The position numbers and the translations under genes are program-made. Shown piece by piece: positions 8,063-14,940 of a DNA stretch of 20,908 bases (position 1 is its first letter; each line of letters opens with the position of its first letter). Source of the stretch: a virus; the IMG/VR virus record IMGVR_UViG_3300035201_000388, positions 1-20,908 of that record; one strand, given 5' to 3'. Under the pieces are notes generated by a model, which was not told the DNA's origin, did no database searches, and saw only the letters and a program-made list of their open reading frames with translations.

Positions 8063-8075
8063 CTAGAAAAGTATT
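8054..8075 (+). promoter_or_regulatory. Late promoter and leader of cassette 3
   Basis: TATAAATA at 8054-8061 is an exact T4 late core, followed by ACTAGAAAAGTATTT. It overlaps the halogenase stop codon (8060-8062) and lies 21-28 bases before the ATG at 8082. There is no Shine-Dalgarno sequence. Confidence 0.8.
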
Positions 8076-8081
8076 TAAATA

Positions 8082-8948
8082 ATGTCTGCTGCAAGAGACT
8101 TAGCAAAATTAGGTAATACCAATACCTTAAAAGTAGATACTATTAGGAGCAAGGTTGGAATTAATTCCACTGTTCCTACCGGTGATTTGCAAGTTGGTGC
8201 TGCAATTACAGTAGGTAGTGCAAGTGGTATTATTAGTGCTACTGCTTTTTATGGTGATGGTTCCAATCTTGATGGTGTATCTAGTGCAGGTTTAGGAACA
8301 GCATTAAGTGAAACTGATGGAGATCCTGCAAAGTTAATTTATTATACTAATAATACTTTAGGTATTGGTTCAACAGTTCATATTAAAGTTCCTACTGGTT
8401 CTGATGTTGCTTATACCCAGTATGCTGATATTGATGTAGCAGAGAATTGTGATTTTATTGTTGATGCTGGTGATGATTTTATTCCTGATGTTTTAGGATT
8501 ATCCACTGCTGGTGTTGATGTTATATCAGGAGCTGGTGGAAGAATCAGAGCAGGATATTTCACTAATAAAGCAGGCACAGGTGCTCCACAATTAACATTC
8601 GGTGCAGAAGTTCCTGTAGGGTATGGAATTACTGGTGCTGGTGGTATTAATGTAGGAGGTGCCGCTACTGTTTTAAGTTTGAATGCTACTGGTAATATAA
8701 CTGCAGTAGATGCTACTTTCAGTGGAACTCTTACTTATGAAGATGTAACTAATGTAGATGCCACTGGGATTATAACTGCAAAGTCTGGAATTGAGTTTGG
8801 TACGGCTGGGGTTGGTGGTACTATTACTGGTGCAGGTCAAGCAGAATTTGTGGGTGTTGTAACTGCTAGTGATTTTGTAGGTGGAGGATCTCAACTTACA
8901 GGACTACCTGCTGGGTTTACTGAACTGGATGCAGCTTTATTTAACTAA
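8082..8948 (+). CDS. Chimeric fibre-like structural protein, cassette 3
   Basis: This 288-residue protein combines two units that are separate genes in cassette 4. Residues 1-143 resemble the 11629-12090 product: a TAFYGDGSNLDGV repeat, then TNNTLGIGSTVHIKV and YADIDV...FIVDAGDDFIPDVLGL. Residues 150-191 match the start of the cassette 1 and 2 fibre proteins (GGRIRAGYFTNKAGTGAPQL, then VPVGYGITGAGGIN). The YEDVTNVDATGIITA repeat at 219-233 and VTASDFVGGGSQLTGL at 260-275 follow. It lacks the 131-residue C-terminal domain of the other two. The late promoter overlaps the preceding stop codon. A virion fibre or appendage role is inferred from the repeats. Confidence 0.78.
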   Translation: MSAARDLAKLGNTNTLKVDTIRSKVGINSTVPTGDLQVGAAITVGSASGIISATAFYGDGSNLDGVSSAGLGTALSETDGDPAKLIYYTNNTLGIGSTVHIKVPTGSDVAYTQYADIDVAENCDFIVDAGDDFIPDVLGLSTAGVDVISGAGGRIRAGYFTNKAGTGAPQLTFGAEVPVGYGITGAGGINVGGAATVLSLNATGNITAVDATFSGTLTYEDVTNVDATGIITAKSGIEFGTAGVGGTITGAGQAEFVGVVTASDFVGGGSQLTGLPAGFTELDAALFN

Positions 8949-8965
8949 ATAACTAAAAAGTATTA
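8945..8965 (+). promoter_or_regulatory. Second late promoter in cassette 3
   Basis: CTAAATA at 8945-8951 followed by ACTAAAAAGTATT repeats the late core plus leader found at the other cassettes. It includes the stop codon (8946-8948) of the preceding fibre gene and lies 20-26 bases before the ATG at 8971. Confidence 0.7.
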
Positions 8966-8970
8966 TACCA

Positions 8971-9375
8971 ATGGCGTTAAAAAGAACTAAACTATTAGGA
9001 ATAACGAGTGTAACTGGAATAAACACCGTTGGTATTTTTACGGTGGGAGTTACAGATTGTACTGGTCCTGTAGGGGTTGCATCTACCACTTATGTTCGTG
9101 GTATTATACAGCATAATACTGGATTAAATACATGTACTTCTACGGTATATGTTTATCCTGGTGAACATACGCCAACGGCAGTAGGAGATACTTCATATAG
9201 AATATCAAGAGTAGATTTGGCACAGAATGAAACCTATTATTTTGAACCAAATTATCCTATAGTATTGGTAGATAGAGAAACAATTGTATGTGAAGTTACG
9301 ACCTCAACTGTTGCTGGAACTGGTATAGGAAGTCAAGTCAATTATCAGTTACTTGGCGATACTGACGTTAACTGA
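8971..9375 (+). CDS. Small virion structural protein, cassette 3
   Basis: This 134-residue protein is Thr-, Val- and Gly-rich (TSVTGINTVGIFTVGVTD near the start) with few charged residues. It contains SYRISRVDLAQNETYYFEPNYPIVLVDRETIVCEV at about 75-108, which reads like an immunoglobulin-like or beta-sandwich virion domain. I do not recognise a specific family. It has its own late promoter and lies between the chimeric fibre gene and the Gly-rich gene, 11 bases before the latter. A fibre connector or short tail component is an inference from position and composition. Confidence 0.65.
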   Translation: MALKRTKLLGITSVTGINTVGIFTVGVTDCTGPVGVASTTYVRGIIQHNTGLNTCTSTVYVYPGEHTPTAVGDTSYRISRVDLAQNETYYFEPNYPIVLVDRETIVCEVTTSTVAGTGIGSQVNYQLLGDTDVN

Positions 9376-9386
9376 GGGACTTAAAA

Positions 9387-10472
9387 ATGGGAGCACGGTC
9401 CGATAATACTAATAGAAAAGGTAGTCGTTCTCAAAGTCAAAATAGACTTTTAAATGGACATGCAACAACTTTTTTTAATAGTAGATTAGATGCAGGTAAC
9501 ATAGGTCCTAATAATAAAGTTGTTGTTCAAGCATCAGGTGGTAATGTAGAATTTACAGCGGGTGGTTATAAGTATCATTTGTTTAGAGGTCCTGGTACTT
9601 TCACTGTTACTGTTGGTGGAGAAGCACAAGTTGTTGCTTTTGGTGGAGGAGGTTCTGCTGGATTCTTCTATGGTGATGGTGGAGGTGCTGGTGGACTTTT
9701 ACTGGCACCTGCTTATCCTTTAGATGCGGGATCTTATACAGTAGCTGTTGGTGAAGGAGGTGCTGCACCAGGAGCCTCTCCTAGTGGAGAAGTAGGTGCT
9801 GTAGGAACAGCTTCAGAATTTTATCCTACGCCTGCGGGGCCGGGAGAAGGTGCAAGTAATATGTATGCAAGAGGTGGTGGCGGTGGTGGACATAAGCAAG
9901 CAGAACCTCATCCTGCTCCTACTAGTGGATTTCCTTGGAACCCTGTTAGTGGCACAGGATCCGGGGGTGGACAGCATAATGGATCAACACCTGAAATAGC
10001 TCCTAATTTTACTAGTAGTACTCAACACCCGGCTGTAACCGTTAAGGCTGCAGGACAGGGTGGAGATATGCCTTACTATGAGAATGGTGGTAGTGGTGGA
10101 TCTGGAGCTGGTGGAGGGGGTGAAACTCCTGGATCATTTAATGCAGCATATGGTGGAGCTGGATATGGTGTGCCTGGATTCCCTGGACCAGTTCTGTATG
10201 ATGGGATGCCTGCTCCTGAACAATCTTCGTGGGGTGGAACTACATGGCGGGATACTCTAGGTCCGAGTGGTTATGTTTGTGGTGGAGGTGGTGGATGGAG
10301 ACCTCTTCCTGCCACACCGAGGTCTAATGGTGGTGGAGGTGTAGGTGGTAGTGGTGCACCTACGTCGGATGTACAAGCTATTAATTATACTGGATCTGCT
10401 GGAGGTGCCTATGCTCCTCCGGGATCAGGAGCTGGTGCGGATGGAGGAGTGTGGATTAAGTATGAGGCTTAG
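9387..10472 (+). CDS. Glycine-rich adhesin-like protein, cassette 3
   Basis: This 361-residue protein follows a TGAGGGA ribosome site. The first 30 residues are basic and polar (MGARSDNTNRKGSRSQSQNR) and differ from the heads of the cassette 1 and 2 proteins. Residues about 52-90 (FTAGGYKYHLFRGPGTFTV, then AQVVAFGGGG) open a phage glycine-rich domain. The Gly- and Pro-rich core runs to about 350 and closes with GGVWIKYEA. Proline is common in GPG, PGF and APT contexts, and Trp appears at several exposed-looking Gly-flanked sites. It is the last gene of the cassette, with an extended -10 promoter for oxygenase-like genes just after it. An adhesin role is inferred. Confidence 0.75.
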   Translation: MGARSDNTNRKGSRSQSQNRLLNGHATTFFNSRLDAGNIGPNNKVVVQASGGNVEFTAGGYKYHLFRGPGTFTVTVGGEAQVVAFGGGGSAGFFYGDGGGAGGLLLAPAYPLDAGSYTVAVGEGGAAPGASPSGEVGAVGTASEFYPTPAGPGEGASNMYARGGGGGGHKQAEPHPAPTSGFPWNPVSGTGSGGGQHNGSTPEIAPNFTSSTQHPAVTVKAAGQGGDMPYYENGGSGGSGAGGGGETPGSFNAAYGGAGYGVPGFPGPVLYDGMPAPEQSSWGGTTWRDTLGPSGYVCGGGGGWRPLPATPRSNGGGGVGGSGAPTSDVQAINYTGSAGGAYAPPGSGAGADGGVWIKYEA

Positions 10473-10495
10473 GTATATGAGATATTCTTAATTTG

Positions 10496-10504
10496 TGATA
10501 TAAT
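10496..10504 (+). promoter_or_regulatory. Extended -10 promoter for oxygenase block 3
   Basis: TGATATAAT at 10496-10504 matches TGnTATAAT exactly and lies 9 bases before the ATG at 10514. I see no good -35 at the proper distance. The predicted transcript start (about 10511) would leave almost no leader, which fits the absence of a ribosome site. Confidence 0.5.
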
Positions 10505-10513
10505 TATTTTATT

Positions 10514-11113
10514 ATGTTTAGAACTGAAAAAAAGAATAAAGCGATTCTTAATCGCGTAAATCAATTAAAGAGATCAAGGTCTTCCTCACCAGAGTATGAA
10601 GATTTTGATCTCTTTGAAATGCCATCTTTTATTTTTAGGAAGAAATTTCCCAATCATAATGAAATAAAGGATAAAATTTTAGAGGCACTGAAGGTTACTC
10701 CCACTTCTCCATCCCAATTTCATAATCTAAAGAAGCACGATTGGGATATACCTCATGAGGTTCCTCGATCTTATACTAATTATTTTCTTCCCAATCTTAC
10801 AAAGGTTGCTCAACCTTTTATAACCAACTATACTCTTAATGCATATAGGTTTTGGTTTAATCAGTATGAAATTGGTGAGAGTGAATGTTTCATTCATATT
10901 CATCAAGGTGCCACTATTTCTGGTGCTTATTTTGTAGAGTTAGAAAAGAATAAAGATTCTACTATATTTGTAAATCCTTCTGCTACTGTGGGATATCAAG
11001 TTCCGGTTAAAGAGGGTGATATATTATTTTGGGATCCTATGCTTCCTCATGCAGCCCCTGTTACAAGAGGATTAAAAACTATTATTTCCTTTAATCTTAA
11101 TTATGAAAAGTGA
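10514..11113 (+). CDS. Putative 2OG-Fe(II) oxygenase, HxH type
   Basis: This 199-residue protein belongs to the same HxH-type family as the 3984-4541 product. H128-x-H130 lies in CFIHIHQGATISGAYFVEL. The distal H179 is in LFWDPMLPHAAPV, and K188 precedes TIISFNLNYEK. The first 30 residues are basic and Ser-rich, with no counterpart in the shorter family members here. The stop overlaps the GTG start of the next gene (GTGA), so the two are coupled. No strong Shine-Dalgarno sequence is present. Iron use is inferred from the family; the substrate is unknown. Confidence 0.72.
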   Translation: MFRTEKKNKAILNRVNQLKRSRSSSPEYEDFDLFEMPSFIFRKKFPNHNEIKDKILEALKVTPTSPSQFHNLKKHDWDIPHEVPRSYTNYFLPNLTKVAQPFITNYTLNAYRFWFNQYEIGESECFIHIHQGATISGAYFVELEKNKDSTIFVNPSATVGYQVPVKEGDILFWDPMLPHAAPVTRGLKTIISFNLNYEK

Positions 11114-11589
11114 AATTACTTATTAAAGACGTTCTTACTCAAAAAGAAAGAGAAAAATTAATAATCGATTGTAAACCTTTTTTGTATGATAAAGGACTTA
11201 CTAATCCGGGACTTCAGTCAGATTTTGTACAAAAGTATGGGAGTGGGTATCCGCAATTTAAAAATGTTCATAATAAATTTTTAGACATTGCTCAAAAAGG
11301 ACTTAATATTAGATTGAAGTGGGATGTATCATGGTTTTTTTCTAGTAAAGGTAAAATAAAAAATAATTGTTTCCATACTCATCCTGTGGATTATACAGGG
11401 GTTTATTATATGCAAACTTTTCCTTTTTTAATTAATGGAACTGTATTTGAAGATGGATTTTTTAAAGCCCCTCAAAATAGTTTATTAATATTTCCAGGAT
11501 CTTTATCTCATATGGCCCCTTCATCTCCATTTCCATTGGAAAGATATACGATGTCATTAAACTGGAATAAATATCAGGCGATATATTAA
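11110..11589 (+). CDS. Putative 2OG-Fe(II) oxygenase, HxH type (short)
   Basis: This 159-residue protein starts at a GTG that overlaps the preceding stop; the next in-frame ATG would cut off the N-terminal KLLIKDVLTQKEREKL segment. It carries H89-x-H91 in FHTHPVDYTGVYYMQ, H134 in IFPGSLSHMAPSS, and R145 in LERYTMSLNWN. These are the conserved points of the HxH-type oxygenase family. It is the shortest member here, with a reduced N-terminal helical part. The operon ends here, and the late promoter of cassette 4 begins 13 bases later. Confidence 0.72.
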   Translation: MKLLIKDVLTQKEREKLIIDCKPFLYDKGLTNPGLQSDFVQKYGSGYPQFKNVHNKFLDIAQKGLNIRLKWDVSWFFSSKGKIKNNCFHTHPVDYTGVYYMQTFPFLINGTVFEDGFFKAPQNSLLIFPGSLSHMAPSSPFPLERYTMSLNWNKYQAIY

Positions 11590-11601
11590 GTTTATAATAA
11601 C

Positions 11602-11620
11602 AATAAATAACTAAAAAGAT
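11602..11620 (+). promoter_or_regulatory. Late promoter and leader of cassette 4
   Basis: AATAAATA at 11602-11609 followed by ACTAAAAAG is the late core plus shared leader, 26 bases before the ATG at 11629. There is no Shine-Dalgarno sequence. Confidence 0.75.
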
Positions 11621-11628
11621 TTGCTATA

Positions 11629-12090
11629 ATGGCGATTTCCAATGCAAGTAGATTAGCTGATTTTGGTACTGGTATAGGTACGCAAGGCGCTACTATTACC
11701 GTTGACAATACTAATAATCGTTTAGGAGTCGGTACTACTGCTCCTGGGACTACTTTTCAGGTAGGTGTGGGTGCATCTATTGGAGATGATGGAGTTTGTA
11801 ATTTTGCTGGTCAGGTTAGTGCCGGATCTTTCGTGGGCGATGGTTCCCAATTAACAGGGGTAAGTGGATTTTCTACTGCTCTTGCTAGCACAGGACCTGG
11901 ACAGCAAATATTTAAAACTGATAAAATTTTGAATATTGGAGCTGGTACTTCTTATAAGGTTGAATCTGATAGTGCATCGGGTTATGTGGCATTTAGTAGA
12001 TTTAGTGATATACATTTAGGGACGGGTGCTACTTTTGTTGTAGGAAGTGGAACTACCATGATTATGGATGTGCTGAATGTATTTTCATAA
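11629..12090 (+). CDS. Short fibre-like structural protein, cassette 4
   Basis: This 153-residue protein has a NNRLGVGTTAPGTTFQVG motif (30-46), widespread in phage fibre proteins, and a SAGSFVGDGSQLTGV repeat (64-78). Residues 95-153 are colinear with residues 85-143 of the chimeric cassette 3 fibre, ending in VLNVFS instead of running on into a second module. It is thus a stand-alone version of that N-terminal half. Its stop codon lies within the next late promoter core. A virion role is inferred. Confidence 0.72.
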   Translation: MAISNASRLADFGTGIGTQGATITVDNTNNRLGVGTTAPGTTFQVGVGASIGDDGVCNFAGQVSAGSFVGDGSQLTGVSGFSTALASTGPGQQIFKTDKILNIGAGTSYKVESDSASGYVAFSRFSDIHLGTGATFVVGSGTTMIMDVLNVFS

Positions 12091-12093
12091 ATA
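12086..12093 (+). promoter_or_regulatory. Late promoter core before 12120 gene
   Basis: CATAAATA at 12086-12093 matches the late core and contains the preceding stop codon. The usual AACTARAAAG leader is missing. Instead AGAGGATTTAGGA lies ahead of the ATG at 12120, so this gene has a ribosome site while the leader-type genes do not. Confidence 0.6.
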
Positions 12094-12119
12094 AAACATA
12101 GAAGAGGATTTAGGAAACC

Positions 12120-13034
12120 ATGTCTCAAATTAGAGTTGATGATATTGTAGGTGAAAATGGTACGAGTGCCGTTGAATTTACAAAGGGTGTTAATGCTACT
12201 GGGGTGATAACTGCTGCTAGTTTCACTGGAACAGCATCATCTGCTACTAATGCTACTCAAGCATATGGGTTAACTGGTACTCCTACAATCGCCGTTAATG
12301 ATATAACAGTTGCGGGTGATTCAACAATTACTGGTAATTTAACGGTTAATGGTTCTCAGACCATTATTTCAACAGAAACATTAGAGGTTGGTGATAAAAC
12401 AATTGGTATTGGATCTACTACTACTGCATCAAACGTAACTGCTGATGATGCAGGTATTGTTGTATATGGATCAGTTGATGGATCAAATGACAAAACAATG
12501 CTTTGGAATAAGGATTCCACTTGTTTTGAATATAATGTTCCTCTTAAACCTAAAGGGGTAATTGAAACGGTTGCTGCTGCTAGTACCCATGAAAGTGGGG
12601 TAGCGGGACGATCAGTTATAGAATTAGATGTACAAGCATCGAATGTTTATAGGTATGCTGTACCGGCAACAGGTAATATTGGTATTGTTTCCTTTAAGAA
12701 TATGCCTGCCAATGCCGAGTGTAGTGCTACCGTAACAGTTATCTTTACTCAAAACTCATCAACTCCTACTAGTGGAGTTGGTAATACCGTAGATACAAGT
12801 GGTATTGGTACTTACTGTAATGTAACTGGTATTTCTAGTGATACTGTTGCTGGTATTTCTACTAGAGGGGATGTTGGTTCTGCAAGTACAGTTACTCTCT
12901 CTGCTACCGCAAGTGATGAGGACTTTGTTTCCTTCTTTGTTCATTATAACGGTGGTACTAATACGGATGCATCTAGTTACAAAGTATATGTAACTAAGAA
13001 AGGCGGATTCCGTCCTGGTTTAATTGGCGTTTAA
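12120..13034 (+). CDS. Fibre-like structural protein, cassette 4
   Basis: This 304-residue protein starts MSQIRVDDIVGENGTSAVEF, clearly related to the start of the 21-899 product. It then has the TGVITAASFTG repeat. Residues about 73-125 contain the block GNLTVNGSQTIISTETLEV, then DKTIGIGSTTTAS and GIVVYGSVDGSNDKTMLWN. That block is widespread in cyanophage virion proteins. Residues about 150-304 form a beta-rich C-terminal domain ending in YKVYVTKKGGFRPGLIGV. Its late promoter core lies at 12086. It is followed by a 53-residue gene and a Gly-rich gene, repeating the fibre-then-adhesin order. Confidence 0.8.
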   Translation: MSQIRVDDIVGENGTSAVEFTKGVNATGVITAASFTGTASSATNATQAYGLTGTPTIAVNDITVAGDSTITGNLTVNGSQTIISTETLEVGDKTIGIGSTTTASNVTADDAGIVVYGSVDGSNDKTMLWNKDSTCFEYNVPLKPKGVIETVAAASTHESGVAGRSVIELDVQASNVYRYAVPATGNIGIVSFKNMPANAECSATVTVIFTQNSSTPTSGVGNTVDTSGIGTYCNVTGISSDTVAGISTRGDVGSASTVTLSATASDEDFVSFFVHYNGGTNTDASSYKVYVTKKGGFRPGLIGV

Positions 13035-13055
13035 TTCTTTGGAGGTTTTCCTATC

Positions 13056-13217
13056 ATGACTCGTATTTTAGACTTTTTTGTAAAAGAAGCACCATTTGGT
13101 GTGGGTTATTGGTTTGGAATGGGTTCTGCTAGTGAGAGTAGTGGTGGCGACTCTATTAATACTGGTGAGGAAAATTATTGGGGTGATGGTTCCGATGGGG
13201 ATTTTGAGTCATCATGA
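13056..13217 (+). CDS. Small 53-residue protein with adhesin-head-like start
   Basis: An ATG ten bases after GGAGG opens a 53-residue frame beginning MTRILDFFVKEAPFG, then YWFGMGS, with a Ser/Gly/Asp-rich acidic tail (SSGGDSINTGEENYWGDGSDG). The opening is loosely similar to the heads of the Gly-rich proteins at 912 and 5480 (aromatic, basic, KPL/EAP, then GMG). It may be a split-off or degenerate head of a Gly-rich protein, or a small tail component. The strong ribosome site and its place between two structural genes argue that it is translated. No known family is recognised. Confidence 0.55.
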   Translation: MTRILDFFVKEAPFGVGYWFGMGSASESSGGDSINTGEENYWGDGSDGDFESS

Positions 13218-13255
13218 CAGGTGAGAGGAATTTTCAGTACTTAGGAGTGAATTAA

Positions 13256-14344
13256 ATGGCAAATATTAACTTTACAACCACAGCTGGTGGAGATGCTATT
13301 GTAAAACAGTATACCTCCATGAATATTAAGGCTGGAGACACTGTATCTGTTAGTAATACTAATAAGGGATTAATAATATATTGTACTGGTGACTGTACTA
13401 TTGACGGTCATCTCACGATGAGTGGGAAAGCGGGTACTGCCAATAATAGTCCGGTTCCAGCTAATGGACTTAGATGGACTTTTTATGATCCAACTCAGAG
13501 TAATGGTCCTCTTACTTATCCTCAAGTTCCTGTTTCTTCTTTAGGAACAGCAGCGGATACTGTCGCACAAAAAATGACCGCATTGCCTGGTCCTTCAGGA
13601 CGGGTAATTGCGGTAGCAAAGACTGGAGCAGGTGGGGGAAATAATGTTAATGGTGGGGAACCTGGATGGGCCCCACAGGTAGACCAATCTGTAAGTGGAG
13701 TATCTGGAGCTCCCAATAATCAAACCGGCGGTGGTGGTGGAGGACGTGGATATAATGGTGGTGGAAACGGTGGTACTGGAATATGTTGGGGTGGCGGCGG
13801 TGGTGCTGGCGGCGGTGGTGCTGGCGGATCGGGTGGTGAAGGTAATGATGGCGGTATAGCGCCAGGTCCAACAGGACCACAAGTTGAAGGTGGTAATGGT
13901 GGTAATGCACCTGAAACTGGTAGAGTAGGTGGTGGCGGTGGTGCTGGTAATCCTGCGGGTAATGGTGGATCTGGACCTTCTGGTGCTGGTACAGCTGGTG
14001 GTGTGGGTGGTGGTGGTCTTTTAGCCCTCTTTGTAGGAGGTGACCTCACTATTGGTCCTACAGGTGGAATATTCTCTGATGGTGGTTCTGGCGGTAATGC
14101 TGGTGCACCTGGTGGTGGTAGTAATGGTGGAGGTGGCGGTGCTGCTGGCGGTGGCGCTATCTTCGTAGTATATGGGGGTAGTTTTACGAATAACGGATCT
14201 ATTACAGCTAATGGTGGTACAGGTGGGGGATGTGGTCCTTCACCAGGACCTCCTAGTGGTGGAACTGGTGGACCGGCTCCTTCTACTAATTCTTCTGGAG
14301 ATGGTGGTGCTGGATATGTTCTTACTGCACCAGTTCCGTTCTAA
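13256..14344 (+). CDS. Glycine-rich structural protein, cassette 4
   Basis: This 362-residue protein follows a TAGGAGT ribosome site. The N-terminal part (about 1-60: INFTTTAGGDAIVKQYTSMNIKAGD, then IDGHLTMSGKAG) and the internal GDLTIGPTGGIFSDGGSGG and GSFTNNGSITANGG segments have the rhythm of a beta-helix whose turns are filled with Gly. This differs from the other three Gly-rich proteins, since no VVGGGG opener or VVIVKY closer is present; it ends GAGYVLTAPVPF. The Gly core is at about 150-340. The stop overlaps the convergent minus-strand gene by 4 bases. An adhesin role is inferred from composition and gene order. Confidence 0.7.
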   Translation: MANINFTTTAGGDAIVKQYTSMNIKAGDTVSVSNTNKGLIIYCTGDCTIDGHLTMSGKAGTANNSPVPANGLRWTFYDPTQSNGPLTYPQVPVSSLGTAADTVAQKMTALPGPSGRVIAVAKTGAGGGNNVNGGEPGWAPQVDQSVSGVSGAPNNQTGGGGGGRGYNGGGNGGTGICWGGGGGAGGGGAGGSGGEGNDGGIAPGPTGPQVEGGNGGNAPETGRVGGGGGAGNPAGNGGSGPSGAGTAGGVGGGGLLALFVGGDLTIGPTGGIFSDGGSGGNAGAPGGGSNGGGGGAAGGGAIFVVYGGSFTNNGSITANGGTGGGCGPSPGPPSGGTGGPAPSTNSSGDGGAGYVLTAPVPF

Positions 14345-14940
14345 CCTATTATTTTAATATTGAAGGAAGACTTTGTTTCTATTGAAAGACTTCCTTCAAC
14401 AAAGAAATTAAAAGAGATGGAGTGCTTTGTAGAAGTGCTCGGAAGAGTATAGTGTCTTAGGTAGGAAGGGAAAAATATTATAGTTTCTTTTTTACATGAA
14501 ACTTTGAATGTGTGATATGTAAAATTATTCTGTTCATCATATTCTGGGCATATTATCATCGATTGTTCTATAGGATTTTCAAATACTATAGGGGAATCTT
14601 CGTTTCCATAGGGATAATATACTCCTGACCAATAAGAATTTTTATGTGAATGGGTGGGTATATCCCCTCCTGCGTCATATTGATTATACCAACTTGTAAT
14701 TAAGATAGGGGTAGAGTTTCTAGAATTTTGGAGGGAACCGTAAAAAATATTATTATATTTCTCTGTGATGGTTGAAATAAAATTGGTGCTGAATTTATAC
14801 CGTTGAATGTTATTTACTTGTTTAAGTTTATTTTTGTCATTTCTTACTAAATATGATAAACTCTTTATAAGACTATCTTTGGATGGAATATTGCATTCTT
14901 CGTAGAATATGGGAACTGTAAAAGGAGTAAAATAATCCAT
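14341..14940 (-). CDS. Putative 2OG-Fe(II) oxygenase, HxH type, minus strand
   Basis: This 199-residue protein is the only minus-strand gene supported in the window. It has H97-x-H99 in IPTHSHKNSYWSGVYYP, H163 in IIFFPSYLRHYTLP, and K172 where Arg is more usual before HSISFNFF. A longer segment (about 113-150) separates the two halves than in its relatives. The last 20 residues (LSIETKSSFNIKIIG) extend beyond the core and contain the hairpin. Its start codon shares CATG with the start of the divergent 14939 gene, and its promoter appears to lie inside that gene. The reversed orientation suggests inversion or separate insertion. Confidence 0.75.
   Translation of the reverse strand: MDYFTPFTVPIFYEECNIPSKDSLIKSLSYLVRNDKNKLKQVNNIQRYKFSTNFISTITEKYNNIFYGSLQNSRNSTPILITSWYNQYDAGGDIPTHSHKNSYWSGVYYPYGNEDSPIVFENPIEQSMIICPEYDEQNNFTYHTFKVSCKKETIIFFPSYLRHYTLPSTSTKHSISFNFFVEGSLSIETKSSFNIKIIG
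14360..14399. terminator. Strong hairpin at convergent gene ends
   Basis: TTGAAGGAAG (14360-14369) and CTTCCTTCAA (14390-14399) are perfect inverted repeats. After one A-A mismatch the stem continues with CTTT/AAAG, leaving a 10-base loop. It lies 16 bases after the plus-strand stop and inside the 3' coding part of the minus-strand gene. There is no good T-run on either side, so it may be a bidirectional terminator or an RNA-stabilising or processing hairpin. Confidence 0.5.

Noticed and set aside
13522-14049. Minus-strand Pro-rich and His-rich frames within the cassette 4 Gly-rich gene
   Set aside because: Poly-Pro and poly-His are the antisense reading of GGN repeats; no promoter or start signal supports them.
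21-14344. Diversity-generating retroelement or invertase system for the repeated fibre genes
   Set aside because: No reverse transcriptase, template repeat or recombinase gene is present in the window.
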